From NCBI GenBank assembly GCA_041485845.1, contig JBGPKH010000326.1, forward strand, positions 1-9,759: a stretch of DNA of 9,759 nt, read 5' to 3'. Below, piece after piece: positions 1 through 6,624 of the stretch (positions are counted from its first letter, which is position 1; each line of letters opens with the position of its first letter). This stretch comes from OMOG01 sp041485845 (lineage in GTDB: Bacteria > Acidobacteriota > Terriglobia > Bryobacterales > Bryobacteraceae). The notes under the pieces were generated by a model. The model saw only the letters and a program-made list of their open reading frames with translations. It did no database searches and was not told the origin of the DNA. The translations under genes and the position numbers were made by a program.

Positions 1-3000
1 CCGATCACCGAGTTCTGATTGGTCTGGTAGACAAACAGCGGGAAGCCGTTCTGGTAGAGGGCAACTCCCTGCACCTGCCAGCCGCCGACTACGTAGTCCA
101 GAACGCGGCTCGTCTGCAGCAAGGCTTTTCCTTTTCCGAACGGAAGCTGGTAAGTCCAGGCCGCGGTGAAGCGCAGCGGCACGTCGGAGGAGGCCAGGGA
201 CCATTCCGCGGCCTGGTTGTAGTAGTTCTGCACGGCGCTGGGCGGAGTGCTGCCGGCGAAGCCGTTAAAGGAGTTACTGCCGGCTGTGTTCCAGGCATTG
301 TCGCGGTTTTTGGCCCACGTGAAAGTAGTCAGGAAAGTCAGCCCTTGAGTCAGTCGCTTCTGCGCCTTCACCGCCAAGGAGTCGTACTGCGCGTGCGCCG
401 CGTTCGTGTTCAAAGTAATGGCGCCGTACTCCGGGAAGGGCATCAGTAACTGGGCCTGCGACACCGTGGAGTTGCCGACGATCCCGGCGGCCCCTTGTTT
501 CCCGAAGAACGGATTCGACACCGACTGAGTCAGTGCCGAACCCATCGAGAGGTACGGAGTAGGAACTTGGTTGATCAGCAGCGCGCCGGTCGCCGTGGAA
601 GCCGATCCCAGGTGGTGCGATCGGGAGCCGATGTACCCGATCTCCGCGGCGATGCCGAAGGGAAACTGGTGCTGGATATCGGCGGAGAATTGGTTCACGA
701 TGCCGGAACTGCGATGCGGGTCCACGTAGGAGAAGGTCGATCCGATCGCCGTGAGGCCGCCGAGGGAGCTGGCGGCCGGCCGGATGATGCCGCTCGGGAA
801 CGGGTTGCTCAGCGAGTTGGCCGGCGTCTGGTTGCCGTTGTTGCTGGCGACATAGGTGTTCGACTGGGCGAAGCCCGGCGCGGTCGTGGCATCCACACCG
901 AAGAACCCGGGCGCGTAGAAGATGCCCCAGCCGGTGCGGAGCGCGGTCTTGGGGGTCAACTGGTAGGCGATGCCGATGCGCGGGCCGAACCCATACTTCC
1001 AGGGACTGCCGCTGCGGGCTGGGTTTCCATTGTCTCCCGCGTATTGCAGCAGGCCGTGGGGTGTGATGCCAGTGACTTGCGAGGCAATCGGGTTGAGTGC
1101 GGCCTGATCGAATCCGGTGAGCACGTGGTTGTCGCGCTCCCCGATTCCCGAGGAGTATTCATAGCGCACTCCGACGTTTACGGTGAGCCGGCTGGTGATG
1201 CGAATGTCGTCCTGGAAGTGCGCCGCGTAGTACCGGGAGTTGAAATACAGGGGAGTGGTCTGATCCAGCGACCCGCTCGAGGGGAAGCCCATCACGAAGT
1301 CGGCCCAGTCGGCTCCCGTTCCGTTGGTCCTGGTGGGATACTGCTGGGAGAAGACCGCGTTGAAGCTGTAACTCCCCGCGGACGCACCGTAGGCGACCCC
1401 GCCGGCATTCAGCGACCGGTAGTCGAAGCCCATCTGCATATTGTGCTTGCCGGCCGACTTGGCCACGCTGCCCGACGCGTTCTTGGACCAGTAGTTGACA
1501 TTCTGTGTGCCGTTATAGGCGATGGAACTGCCCGCATTGGAGATCGCGATTCGGGGGAAATTGTTGTGCTGAATGGCGTTGGTGTAACTCGCCGGAAGAC
1601 CGAGCGCCGCCGCGTCGAAGCCCGTGCTCACGCCGTTGTAGATGTTGGGGAAGCGGTTGAAGCCGTAGCGCACCGTGGCCACAGTGGTGGGATTGACGGT
1701 CACGATGCCGTTGACGGCGGTGGCGTCCACGTGGCGGTACAACAGGTACGAGCCGCTCGATCCGGCAATCGTGCCGAGCGCATTGCCGCCCGGCTCGCGG
1801 CTCTTATAGTAGAGGAACGACCCGGTGAGGCGAAGCCATTGTGTGAGGTCTTCCTCCAACTTGAAGGTGTACTGGTCGGCGCGGTTATAGAGTGAGTCGC
1901 TGCCGGTAAAGTTATTGGTGTCGACGGTCTTCGGAGAGTTGTTCTGCGGCAGGGGGATGTATAAGGGGTTCAGCATCGCCTTGGCCACAGGGTTGATGAG
2001 ATTGCCGGGGACCCGATTGCCGGGCAGCGCGGTGCGCACCGCAGTCACGCCCGACGGGCAGTTGTCGGCCGCGGTGCAGGTGCGCGTGGAGAACGGGTCG
2101 AAGATGGTGAACCCGGCAAGCGAGAAATCGCCGGCACGCTCGGCCGCGGTCGGCAGGGCGTACTGCACGGAGTACGGCTGGTGCTCCCGGTAGCCTTCCT
2201 GGCCGACGTGGAAGAACGTCTTGTTGTGACCGTTGTAAAGCTTGGGAATCAGCACCGGCCCGCCGATGGCGCCGCCGAAATCCTTCCAATCGTCTCCGGC
2301 CCGCGGCAGTCCGGCGAGATTGTTGAAGAAGGAATTGGCCGCCCATTCGGTCCGGCGAAGCTGGCCATACAGGTCGCCGTGGAACTGGTTGGACCCGGAC
2401 TTGAGAGTGGTGTTGAATACGCCGCCGCCGGTGCGGCCCATGGTGGCGTCATAGGTGCCGGTCTGGGTCTTCATCTCCTGCACGGCTTCGATCGTAGGGA
2501 TGATCATCGGCAGGTTCTGCGACGTAGTGATGGAGATGCCGTCGATGGTGTAATTGTTGCCGCGGATGGGCCCCCCGGCGATCGAAATGGCCGACGAGCC
2601 GATCTGGTCCTGGAAGCGGTTCCAGCGCGGATCGCCCACCGGCACCACGTTGTTCGACAGCTTGGACATCAGGTAGGTGTTGCGGCCGAGGTTCGGCAGA
2701 TCCTGCAACTGCTGCGTGTCGATCACCTGGCCGTTGGAGGCGTTGGAGGTTTCAAGGAGCGGCACCTCTCCGGTGACCATCACGCTCTGACTGACCTCGC
2801 CGACCTCCAGTTTCAAATCGAGGGTGACGAACTCCTGGGTGTTGACGACGACGTTGGCGCGCTCCAGCGTCTTGAATCCCGGCGTTTCGGCGTGGACACG
2901 GTAAGTGGCCGGATCGAGCGCTGAGAACACGTACTCGCCTTCGCCATTGCTCAAGGTGGTACGGGTGACGCCGGTGGCCTGGTTCATGAGGGTGACTTTC

Positions 3001-3140
3001 GCCGTGGCGATCACAGCTCCGCCGGGGTCCTGCACCAGACCGCGAATTCCACCCTGAAATGTTTGAGCTGACATGGTCGCGGCGGCGAAAGCTGCCGCAA
3101 CCGTTAGGGACCCGAAGCGCGTAAGACCAATGCGTCTCAC
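1..3140 (-). CDS. Oar-like TonB-dependent receptor, 3' end missing
   Basis: This is an outer-membrane beta-barrel protein of the large acidobacterial Oar/TonB-dependent receptor class, probably importing a bulky substrate that cannot be named. The frame is open for 1046 codons and runs off the window at base 1. Residues 1-25 form a signal peptide (MRRIGLTRFG, an Ala-rich core, cleavage after MSA). Residues about 28-110 are a carboxypeptidase-regulatory-like beta-sandwich (GGIRGLVQDPGGAVI, SNGEGEYVFSALDPATYRV). A plug follows, with VTGEVPLLET, QLQDLPNLGRNTY, the TIDGISI motif and GRTGGGVFNTTLKSGSNQFHG. The rest is Gly/Asn/aromatic-rich barrel, including the family-typical LPFGKGK and GGWQVQGVALYQNGFPL near the visible end. 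The start is GTG at 3138-3140 behind a GGGGAGGGGAT purine tract; the later ATG at 3073-3075 would cut into the signal peptide. Comparable proteins are usually about 1,050-1,200 residues, so little is missing. The family call is firm; the substrate is unknown. Confidence 0.93.
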   Translation of the reverse strand, partial: MRRIGLTRFGSLTVAAAFAAATMSAQTFQGGIRGLVQDPGGAVIATAKVTLMNQATGVTRTTLSNGEGEYVFSALDPATYRVHAETPGFKTLERANVVVNTQEFVTLDLKLEVGEVSQSVMVTGEVPLLETSNASNGQVIDTQQLQDLPNLGRNTYLMSKLSNNVVPVGDPRWNRFQDQIGSSAISIAGGPIRGNNYTIDGISITTSQNLPMIIPTIEAVQEMKTQTGTYDATMGRTGGGVFNTTLKSGSNQFHGDLYGQLRRTEWAANSFFNNLAGLPRAGDDWKDFGGAIGGPVLIPKLYNGHNKTFFHVGQEGYREHQPYSVQYALPTAAERAGDFSLAGFTIFDPFSTRTCTAADNCPSGVTAVRTALPGNRVPGNLINPVAKAMLNPLYIPLPQNNSPKTVDTNNFTGSDSLYNRADQYTFKLEEDLTQWLRLTGSFLYYKSREPGGNALGTIAGSSGSYLLYRHVDATAVNGIVTVNPTTVATVRYGFNRFPNIYNGVSTGFDAAALGLPASYTNAIQHNNFPRIAISNAGSSIAYNGTQNVNYWSKNASGSVAKSAGKHNMQMGFDYRSLNAGGVAYGASAGSYSFNAVFSQQYPTRTNGTGADWADFVMGFPSSGSLDQTTPLYFNSRYYAAHFQDDIRITSRLTVNVGVRYEYSSGIGERDNHVLTGFDQAALNPIASQVTGITPHGLLQYAGDNGNPARSGSPWKYGFGPRIGIAYQLTPKTALRTGWGIFYAPGFFGVDATTAPGFAQSNTYVASNNGNQTPANSLSNPFPSGIIRPAASSLGGLTAIGSTFSYVDPHRSSGIVNQFSADIQHQFPFGIAAEIGYIGSRSHHLGSASTATGALLINQVPTPYLSMGSALTQSVSNPFFGKQGAAGIVGNSTVSQAQLLMPFPEYGAITLNTNAAHAQYDSLAVKAQKRLTQGLTFLTTFTWAKNRDNAWNTAGSNSFNGFAGSTPPSAVQNYYNQAAEWSLASSDVPLRFTAAWTYQLPFGKGKALLQTSRVLDYVVGGWQVQGVALYQNGFPLFVYQTNQNSVI

Positions 3141-3143
3141 TAT

Positions 3144-3156
3144 CCCCTCCCCCCCC
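3144..3156 (-). promoter_or_regulatory. Purine-rich ribosome binding site with G8 run before the receptor GTG
   Basis: On the minus strand the bases just upstream of the GTG read eight G, one A, four G, then ATA. The GGAGGGG part is a plausible Shine-Dalgarno sequence close to the start and supports the GTG over the internal ATG. The eight-base G run (3149-3156) is a homopolymer abutting the inverted repeat 3156-3182. Slippage there would change ribosome-site spacing, but nothing in a single sequence shows that it does. Confidence 0.55.
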
Positions 3157-3190
3157 GGGTGTACAGTGTGCGGGTACACCCGTTTCTTTT
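3156..3190 (+). terminator. 9-bp hairpin followed by a T-rich tract, directed away from the receptor
   Basis: CGGGTGTAC (3156-3164) and GTACACCCG (3174-3182) form a perfect 9-bp inverted repeat around a 9-base loop. On the plus strand it is followed at once by TTTCTTTT (3183-3190), the layout of an intrinsic terminator. No plus-strand gene ends here: the stretch to the left is the antisense of the receptor gene. In the receptor mRNA the same palindrome would lie about 15 bases upstream of the GTG, next to the ribosome site. It may therefore stop antisense transcription, act as an operator, or fold in the leader. The structure is certain; its role is inferred. Confidence 0.45.
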
Positions 3191-3193
3191 GAG

Positions 3194-3247
3194 GCCGCCC
3201 CGATACCGGCGGCGATTTTCACCCCTGTCTGTCCGGCCGTGAGCCGG
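3194..3247. promoter_or_regulatory. Two further inverted repeats in the presumed receptor leader
   Basis: GCCGCC (3194-3199) and GGCGGC (3208-3213) form a 6-bp stem with an 8-base loop. CCGGC (3233-3237) and GCCGG (3243-3247) form a 5-bp stem with a 5-base loop. With the 9-bp hairpin at 3156-3182 this makes three consecutive stems within about 110 bases of the receptor start. Short GC stems arise easily by chance in GC-rich DNA, so only their clustering is of note. No recognised riboswitch class or clear -35/-10 pair was found here. Confidence 0.25.
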
Positions 3248-3503
3248 CTAAAGCATACAGATGTGGCCCAATACAGGCCCGAGCAGTCCGGCGACCACAA
3301 GTTGTCGTTCTTGCCGGCGCGGTGGAGCCCAGTTAGCCGAGAATCGCTCCCGGTTGCATGGTGAGACTCTACCACAAAATGCTGTCGGTTTTGGCCACGG
3401 TGGGGCTTCCCGCTTTGGCTGGTTCGGCCGCTCGCGAACGCGTGCTTCGGGACGGAGAGCGATTCCCGACGACCCGCATTTCTCACCCAGTGGTATCGTG
3501 TGA

Positions 3504-3827
3504 ACAGTACCCAGGGGTTGGCCGGGAATTCATTCCTCCAGGCCAAACTGGGAGAACCTCTACACGGAGTTCAAACTCGAGGCCATCCATCCGGACGGCC
3601 TTTCAGCAGCCATCGTGGGATTGGCCAATGCGGAGGGTGGTGAGTTGATCATAGGTGTATCAAACGCAGCGCCGACCTCGATCGAAAAGTGCGAATGGGC
3701 GTTCAGGGAACACGCCCAGGACGGGCGGCAGCCCCATCAACGCGGCCATTGCAAGAACATAGGGCAGCGCGATCACGTGGCGATGACGCCACCCGAACAG
3801 TCACCGAAGAATTGCGCCCAGCCGTAG
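3504..3827 (+). pseudogene. Remnant of an AlbA_2 / Schlafen-like DNA-binding domain
   Basis: The plus-strand frame is open from after a TGA at 3501-3503 to a TAG at 3825-3827. Residues encoded by 3552-3659 read ENLYTEFKLEAIHPDG followed by AAIVGLANAEGGELIIGV. This matches the AlbA_2 (PF04326) core: a Glu-Phe-Lys strand, a helix, then A-x-A-N-x-x-G-G-x-L-x-I-G-V. That domain is known from Schlafen-like and RecG-like transcriptional regulators. Homology ends abruptly at 3659, where the expected D-G-x-x-x-G continuation is absent and the sequence becomes low-quality and Arg/His-rich. There is no ATG or GTG start ahead of the motif; the first GTG (3615) lies inside it. One frame over, upstream, SFLQAKLGE could be a preceding helix, which would fit a frameshift. 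The fragment carries only about 36 of the residues of a gene usually several hundred codons long. It is probably dead gene debris. Confidence 0.7.
3660..3800 (-). other. Short membrane-like open frame, possible gene fragment
   Basis: Between in-frame stops the minus strand is open for 46 codons. It contains a strongly hydrophobic stretch, HVIALPYVLAMAA then LMGLPPVLGVFPE, resembling one transmembrane helix, with GC-rich third codon positions. A GTG (at the V of HVIAL) and an ATG (at MAALMG) are possible starts, but no ribosome site is evident. Its stop codon at 3660-3662 falls exactly where the AlbA_2 similarity on the opposite strand ends, so this may be a second piece of foreign or decayed sequence joined there. 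I do not recognise it, and a chance open frame is quite possible. Confidence 0.2.
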
Positions 3828-3846
3828 TGAGTATACGGTCGGCCGC

Positions 3847-3863
3847 GCGAAGACCTTCTTCGC
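3847..3863 (-). terminator. Stem-loop just downstream of the aminotransferase stop
   Basis: GCGAAGA and TCTTCGC pair perfectly over 7 bp around a 3-base loop, starting 8 bases after the aminotransferase TAG (3872-3874). On the minus strand no T-tract follows, so it is not a textbook intrinsic terminator. It could be a T-less terminator or an mRNA 3'-end stabiliser. The position right behind a stop codon is the main support. Confidence 0.4.
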
Positions 3864-3871
3864 AGCAGAAC

Positions 3872-5023
3872 CTACGCCATCACCTTGAGGAAGGCCGCCT
3901 TGAACTTGTCCATCTCCTCCTGGGTCCCGACGGTAACCCGGACGTGGGTAGGCCAACTCGGCCAAACGCGGCCGATGAACACCTTCTCCCGCTGCATGGC
4001 GCCGATGATCTCGCCACCCGGCCGCCTGACGTCGATCATGAAGCAGTTCGAAATCGACGGCACGAAGGAGAACTTGTGCTTCTCGAGGAAGCCGAACACG
4101 TCTTCGCGAACGTTGCCGATCAGCTTGCGGCGCTCGGGAACCACGTACTTCGCCTGCAGGCTGGCGCTGGCCGCGGCCATGCCGGTGATCGGCATCATGG
4201 TGGAGCTGAAGCTTTGGATCTTGTCGAGCAGATCGGGACGCGCGATGGCAGCGCCGGCGCGGAGTCCCGCCATGCCGTAGATCTTGGAGAACGTGCGCAG
4301 AATGACGACATCCTTGCCGGCGGCCACGAGATGGCTGTTGAACGGCTCGCCGGAGATATGCGTGTAGGCTTCGTCGATCATGACGATCGTGCCCGTGGGC
4401 TTGTTGGCGACCAGCCATTCGATCTCCGACTGCGGGGTGACGGTGCCAGTGGGATTGTTGGGATTGCAGAGGTAGATCAGCCCGGCATTCGGACTGGCGG
4501 CTGCCATGCCCTTCACATCGTGGGCGTATTTCTTGTCCTTGAGGAGCGGAACGCGAATCACCTTGGCGCCGATGAACTTCGCGGCGCGCTCGGGGGCCTC
4601 GTAGGCGGGGTCGGCGGTGACGAACGGGCGGTCGGGAGAGGTGAAGGCCAGGACCGCCTGGTGCAGCGGGCCGCTCGATCCGGGATAGATTCGAACATAA
4701 CTCAGCTTCACGCCTTCCTGCTCGGAGAGAATCTGCTGGACCTTGTCTCCTTCGCTGTAGCGATAGCGGCCTCCGAAATCGACCATCTTGTGGGCCGCCT
4801 CGCGGGCCTCTTTGCACGGCCCGAGCGGGTTTTCGTTGGCATTGATCAGCACGGCGTCTTCCGGGGCGTTGACCTTGGAAAGCTGGGCCAGGGCCGGCTC
4901 GTTATAGAACGGAAGAGAGGCGGCTCCAGCGCCCATCATGGCGGCAAACCGGCCAAAATTCCGGCGCGTGAAACCGCGTTTCAGTACATCGCTTCTTTGT
5001 TCTTCGGTCAAAACTGTGTTCAT
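3872..5023 (-). CDS. Tat-exported HisC-like PLP aminotransferase (class I/II)
   Basis: The 383-residue product is a fold-type I PLP aminotransferase related to histidinol-phosphate aminotransferase. Visible motifs are NANENPLGP (61-69), CNPNNPTGT (186-194), DEAY (217-220, Asp for the PLP ring nitrogen), TFSKIYGMAGLRAG with Lys247 as the Schiff-base lysine, and HVRVTVG with Arg362 as the likely carboxylate-binding arginine. Residues 1-47 precede the catalytic domain and carry a twin-arginine signal: FTRRNFGRF (18-26), an Ala/Gly-rich segment, then EPALAQ with probable cleavage after ALA. Folded, cofactor-loaded export through Tat to the periplasm is therefore predicted, which is unusual because HisC itself is cytoplasmic. 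The ATG at 5023 has a GAGGGAG ribosome site a few bases upstream. The gene stands alone, with no his genes nearby, so a role in histidine synthesis is unlikely; the true amino donor and acceptor are unknown. Confidence 0.9.
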   Translation of the reverse strand: MNTVLTEEQRSDVLKRGFTRRNFGRFAAMMGAGAASLPFYNEPALAQLSKVNAPEDAVLINANENPLGPCKEAREAAHKMVDFGGRYRYSEGDKVQQILSEQEGVKLSYVRIYPGSSGPLHQAVLAFTSPDRPFVTADPAYEAPERAAKFIGAKVIRVPLLKDKKYAHDVKGMAAASPNAGLIYLCNPNNPTGTVTPQSEIEWLVANKPTGTIVMIDEAYTHISGEPFNSHLVAAGKDVVILRTFSKIYGMAGLRAGAAIARPDLLDKIQSFSSTMMPITGMAAASASLQAKYVVPERRKLIGNVREDVFGFLEKHKFSFVPSISNCFMIDVRRPGGEIIGAMQREKVFIGRVWPSWPTHVRVTVGTQEEMDKFKAAFLKVMA

Positions 5024-5133
5024 ATTCTCCCTCGTGCTGCGTTTGCCGGCGGACCCGGCGCGGCCGGCTCAATCGGCCTGAGTCGGTTCAGATTGCGGTG
5101 GTCTCAGCGTCACGGGCACCCGTAATGGAGTGG

Positions 5134-5142
5134 ACTATAGCA
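5134..5142 (-). promoter_or_regulatory. Extended -10 promoter candidate for the aminotransferase gene
   Basis: On the minus strand TGC followed by TATAGT forms an extended -10 element about 110 bases upstream of the ATG at 5023. A weak -35 (TTCGAA) lies 18 bases further upstream, and the AT-rich island 5161-5201 beyond it could serve as an UP-like element. It would give a leader of roughly 100 bases. This is the best sigma-70-like candidate in the gap, judged by eye only. Confidence 0.35.
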
Positions 5143-5160
5143 GTTTCTTCTGGTCGATTC

Positions 5161-5201
5161 GAATAAGGACAGCTTATTAGTTGATAAATTATTATTATCG
5201 A
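5161..5201. repeat. AT-rich island with two short inverted repeats
   Basis: About 40 bases are strikingly AT-rich in a GC-rich window. AATAAG (5162-5167) and CTTATT (5173-5178) pair with a 5-base loop. GATAA and TTATC (within 5183-5199) flank an ATTATTA-type core. It may be promoter upstream DNA, a protein-binding site or a scar of inserted DNA. No target-site duplication or transposase remnant was seen beside it. Confidence 0.4.
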
Positions 5202-5569
5202 CATTCGGAGTGGAAACACCGGCGGCTGTGTTCATCTGAGAGACGGACTGGACGGGAGGCTGATCCGGACTCTGAATCTGCGGGATGTGCTGGAGTAACG
5301 GATGCCCGCATAAGCCCCGGCAGAGGCGTTCCCACCCGTCGTCTCTCGAAGTGCGAGATGCGACCCTCGATTTCCGCGGGCCGGCGGGCTTCTTCACGGA
5401 GGGTTGGCGGCGGCCGCGGCAATTCGCCGAGCGTTCCCGGGGCCAACTCGACGGATTCTCCGTTGTTCAGGAGCACGCCGTCCTGCACGTGGATAGCCCC
5501 GTAATCCGGGCAAGGGCTGGGGCTACGGGCGACCCTTTGGACGGATTGCGCCTCGGTCCCTTCCGGCAA
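5195..5569 (-). CDS. Unrecognised open frame overlapping the porin 3' end, possibly decayed
   Basis: The frame could encode up to 124 residues from a TTG at 5569, overlapping the last 47 bases of the porin gene in another frame. The middle part looks protein-like: CPDYGAIHVQDGVLLNNGES, then VELAPGTLGELPRPPPTLRE and IEGRISHFERRR, with GC-rich third positions and a beta-strand/turn pattern. From about residue 75 the quality falls to Ser/Arg/Pro-rich sequence, while another minus-strand frame (5110-5397) reads LLQHIPQIQSPDQPPVQSVS over the same bases. That switch suggests a frameshifted or truncated gene. There is no ribosome site at the TTG and no clear signal peptide or membrane segment. I do not recognise the family. 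It could equally be a chance open frame. Confidence 0.3.
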   Translation of the reverse strand: MPEGTEAQSVQRVARSPSPCPDYGAIHVQDGVLLNNGESVELAPGTLGELPRPPPTLREEARRPAEIEGRISHFERRRVGTPLPGLMRASVTPAHPADSESGSASRPVRLSDEHSRRCFHSECR

Positions 5570-6620
5570 ACATCGATCGTGACCCCGGCAGCGAGTAGCG
5601 GAATGCGATCTCCAGGTAGTTCATGTCGCCGTGCCCACCCGGCCAGGTGGAACGGTCCAATTGTGAGTACTGCGCCGCAAGACTGGCGGCGCCCCACGGC
5701 TGCTCCTCGAACAGGTGATGGATCAACCCCGTGGTCCACTGGCGCACAGTGCGGTTGCCCGCGGAAGGCCCTCCATACGCGATCCCTCCGTACGCGAACA
5801 GCTCGAGCGTGGGCCGGGCGCGGACCTCGACTCCCAGCATCGTGGAATGCGCATTTACACCTACGGGTATCGTATTGAGCAGCTCCCGCCCCACACCGTG
5901 TGAGACCACCTGCTGCAAGACGATATCGATCTTGCGCGGAGCGTGGATCGCCGCAGCGAAGCTCGCCGCCCTCCGATGAGCGCTGCCGAGTCCGCTCCCT
6001 TCCAGATGCAGCCACTGGCTGTCGTGCGCCAGCTTTCCGAGGAAATTTCTACCCGCCTCGTAGGAAACGGCGATGCGCCAATTCCCCTCCTCGCGGGTGA
6101 TTCGCAATTGCCGATTGCGGACGCCGGCAAGCCCTACATGGTACGCGGGTTCAATGGCCAATGGATTCATCAGCCGGCTTTCGCTATTAATGCCCACGCG
6201 GTTGGGGCGCAACAGACTCCACGCCTGCCCGCCCAGAATTCGCCACTTGCCGATACGGTACTCTCCCCAGTACTGTCGAAAGCGGTAGGGCTCCTTGCCT
6301 GGGGCGTTGAGAAAATCGGTTTCCACGTAAACGGACAGGTTGCCTGCCTGGGCGCACATCTGAATGCGCGAGTGCCCCGGAGAGAAGAGCGTCTCCGACG
6401 GGGTGCGCTGTAAAGGAATGCGCTCAAAACGCGTGTTGACAGTGTCTCCGGTCGTTCCGGTCCGAAGCATCGCGATGCCTTCGAAGAAACCCGAGGGCCG
6501 CAATGCCACTGGTCCCACATGGAAAAGGAGAGGCGGCTTCGATTCGGGCTGCGACTCACAAGCGCCGGCCGACGTGAAAGGGAACAGGAGGAGAACCGGA
6601 GAAAGGAGAATCCGAGGCAT
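5523..6620 (-). CDS. DcaP-like outer-membrane porin
   Basis: The 365-residue product looks like a beta-barrel porin of the DcaP-like type, which lets small solutes cross the outer membrane. Residues 1-20 are a signal peptide (MPRILLSPVLLLFPFTSAGA); Cys21 right after it leaves lipoprotein processing possible though the lipobox is poor. Family-like features are the early strand GFFEGIAMLRT (44-54), the segment SRIQMCAQAGNLSVYVETDF (84-103), then FRQYWGEYRIGKWRILGGQA (114-133) followed by WSLLRPNRVGI, and alternating polar/hydrophobic strands to MNYLEIAFRYSL (333-344). Barrel proteins usually stop at such a final aromatic strand; here about 20 Arg/Gly-rich residues follow, suggesting loss of the original stop. 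The ATG at 6618-6620 has no Shine-Dalgarno sequence but is needed for the signal peptide. DcaP-type porin is my best guess from remembered family patterns. Confidence 0.65.
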   Translation of the reverse strand: MPRILLSPVLLLFPFTSAGACESQPESKPPLLFHVGPVALRPSGFFEGIAMLRTGTTGDTVNTRFERIPLQRTPSETLFSPGHSRIQMCAQAGNLSVYVETDFLNAPGKEPYRFRQYWGEYRIGKWRILGGQAWSLLRPNRVGINSESRLMNPLAIEPAYHVGLAGVRNRQLRITREEGNWRIAVSYEAGRNFLGKLAHDSQWLHLEGSGLGSAHRRAASFAAAIHAPRKIDIVLQQVVSHGVGRELLNTIPVGVNAHSTMLGVEVRARPTLELFAYGGIAYGGPSAGNRTVRQWTTGLIHHLFEEQPWGAASLAAQYSQLDRSTWPGGHGDMNYLEIAFRYSLPGSRSMFAGRDRGAIRPKGRP

Positions 6621-6624
6621 GCGG

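Larger units (their letters stand above)
3141..3871. other. 731-bp gap between receptor and aminotransferase genes
   Basis: No intact gene could be supported here. Right of the receptor leader (3141-3250) the stretch 3250-3500 holds several overlapping short open frames on both strands, none with a recognisable protein, signal peptide or good ribosome site. The AlbA_2 fragment and the membrane-like frame occupy 3504-3827. The last 45 bases contain a hairpin behind the aminotransferase stop. The receptor promoter must lie in this interval, but I could not pick a convincing -35/-10 pair. Confidence 0.6.
5024..5522. other. 499-bp gap between aminotransferase and porin genes
   Basis: The interval holds the candidate aminotransferase promoter (5134-5142), the AT-rich island (5161-5201) and most of the unrecognised minus-strand open frame. 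On the plus strand, 5203-5298 reads as a short in-frame tail (VHLRDGLDGRLIRTL then NLRDVLE and a stop) without any start, another possible gene remnant. No intact gene or terminator could be assigned, so porin and aminotransferase are probably transcribed separately. Confidence 0.55.

Noticed and set aside
495..1895. A 466-codon plus-strand open frame opposite the receptor
   Set aside because: It is antisense to a clear receptor reading frame, Val/Gly/Arg-rich without domain motifs, and is explained by GC-rich codon bias on the other strand.
2752..3546. A 264-codon minus-strand open frame crossing the receptor start
   Set aside because: It is in a different frame from the receptor, crosses its start codon and leader, and encodes low-complexity Arg/Gly/Ser sequence. 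The receptor frame is the one with signal peptide and domains.
3361..3648. Plus-strand open frame starting MVRLYHKMLSVLATVGLPAL, which looks like a signal peptide
   Set aside because: After the hydrophobic start it becomes Arg/Ser-rich, has no ribosome site, and runs out of frame through the AlbA_2 motif. Not enough to call a gene.
3689..5125. A 478-codon plus-strand open frame opposite the aminotransferase
   Set aside because: The aminotransferase motifs on the minus strand are unambiguous; this is the mirror frame. The shorter minus-strand frame 3801-4817 is likewise a shifted shadow.
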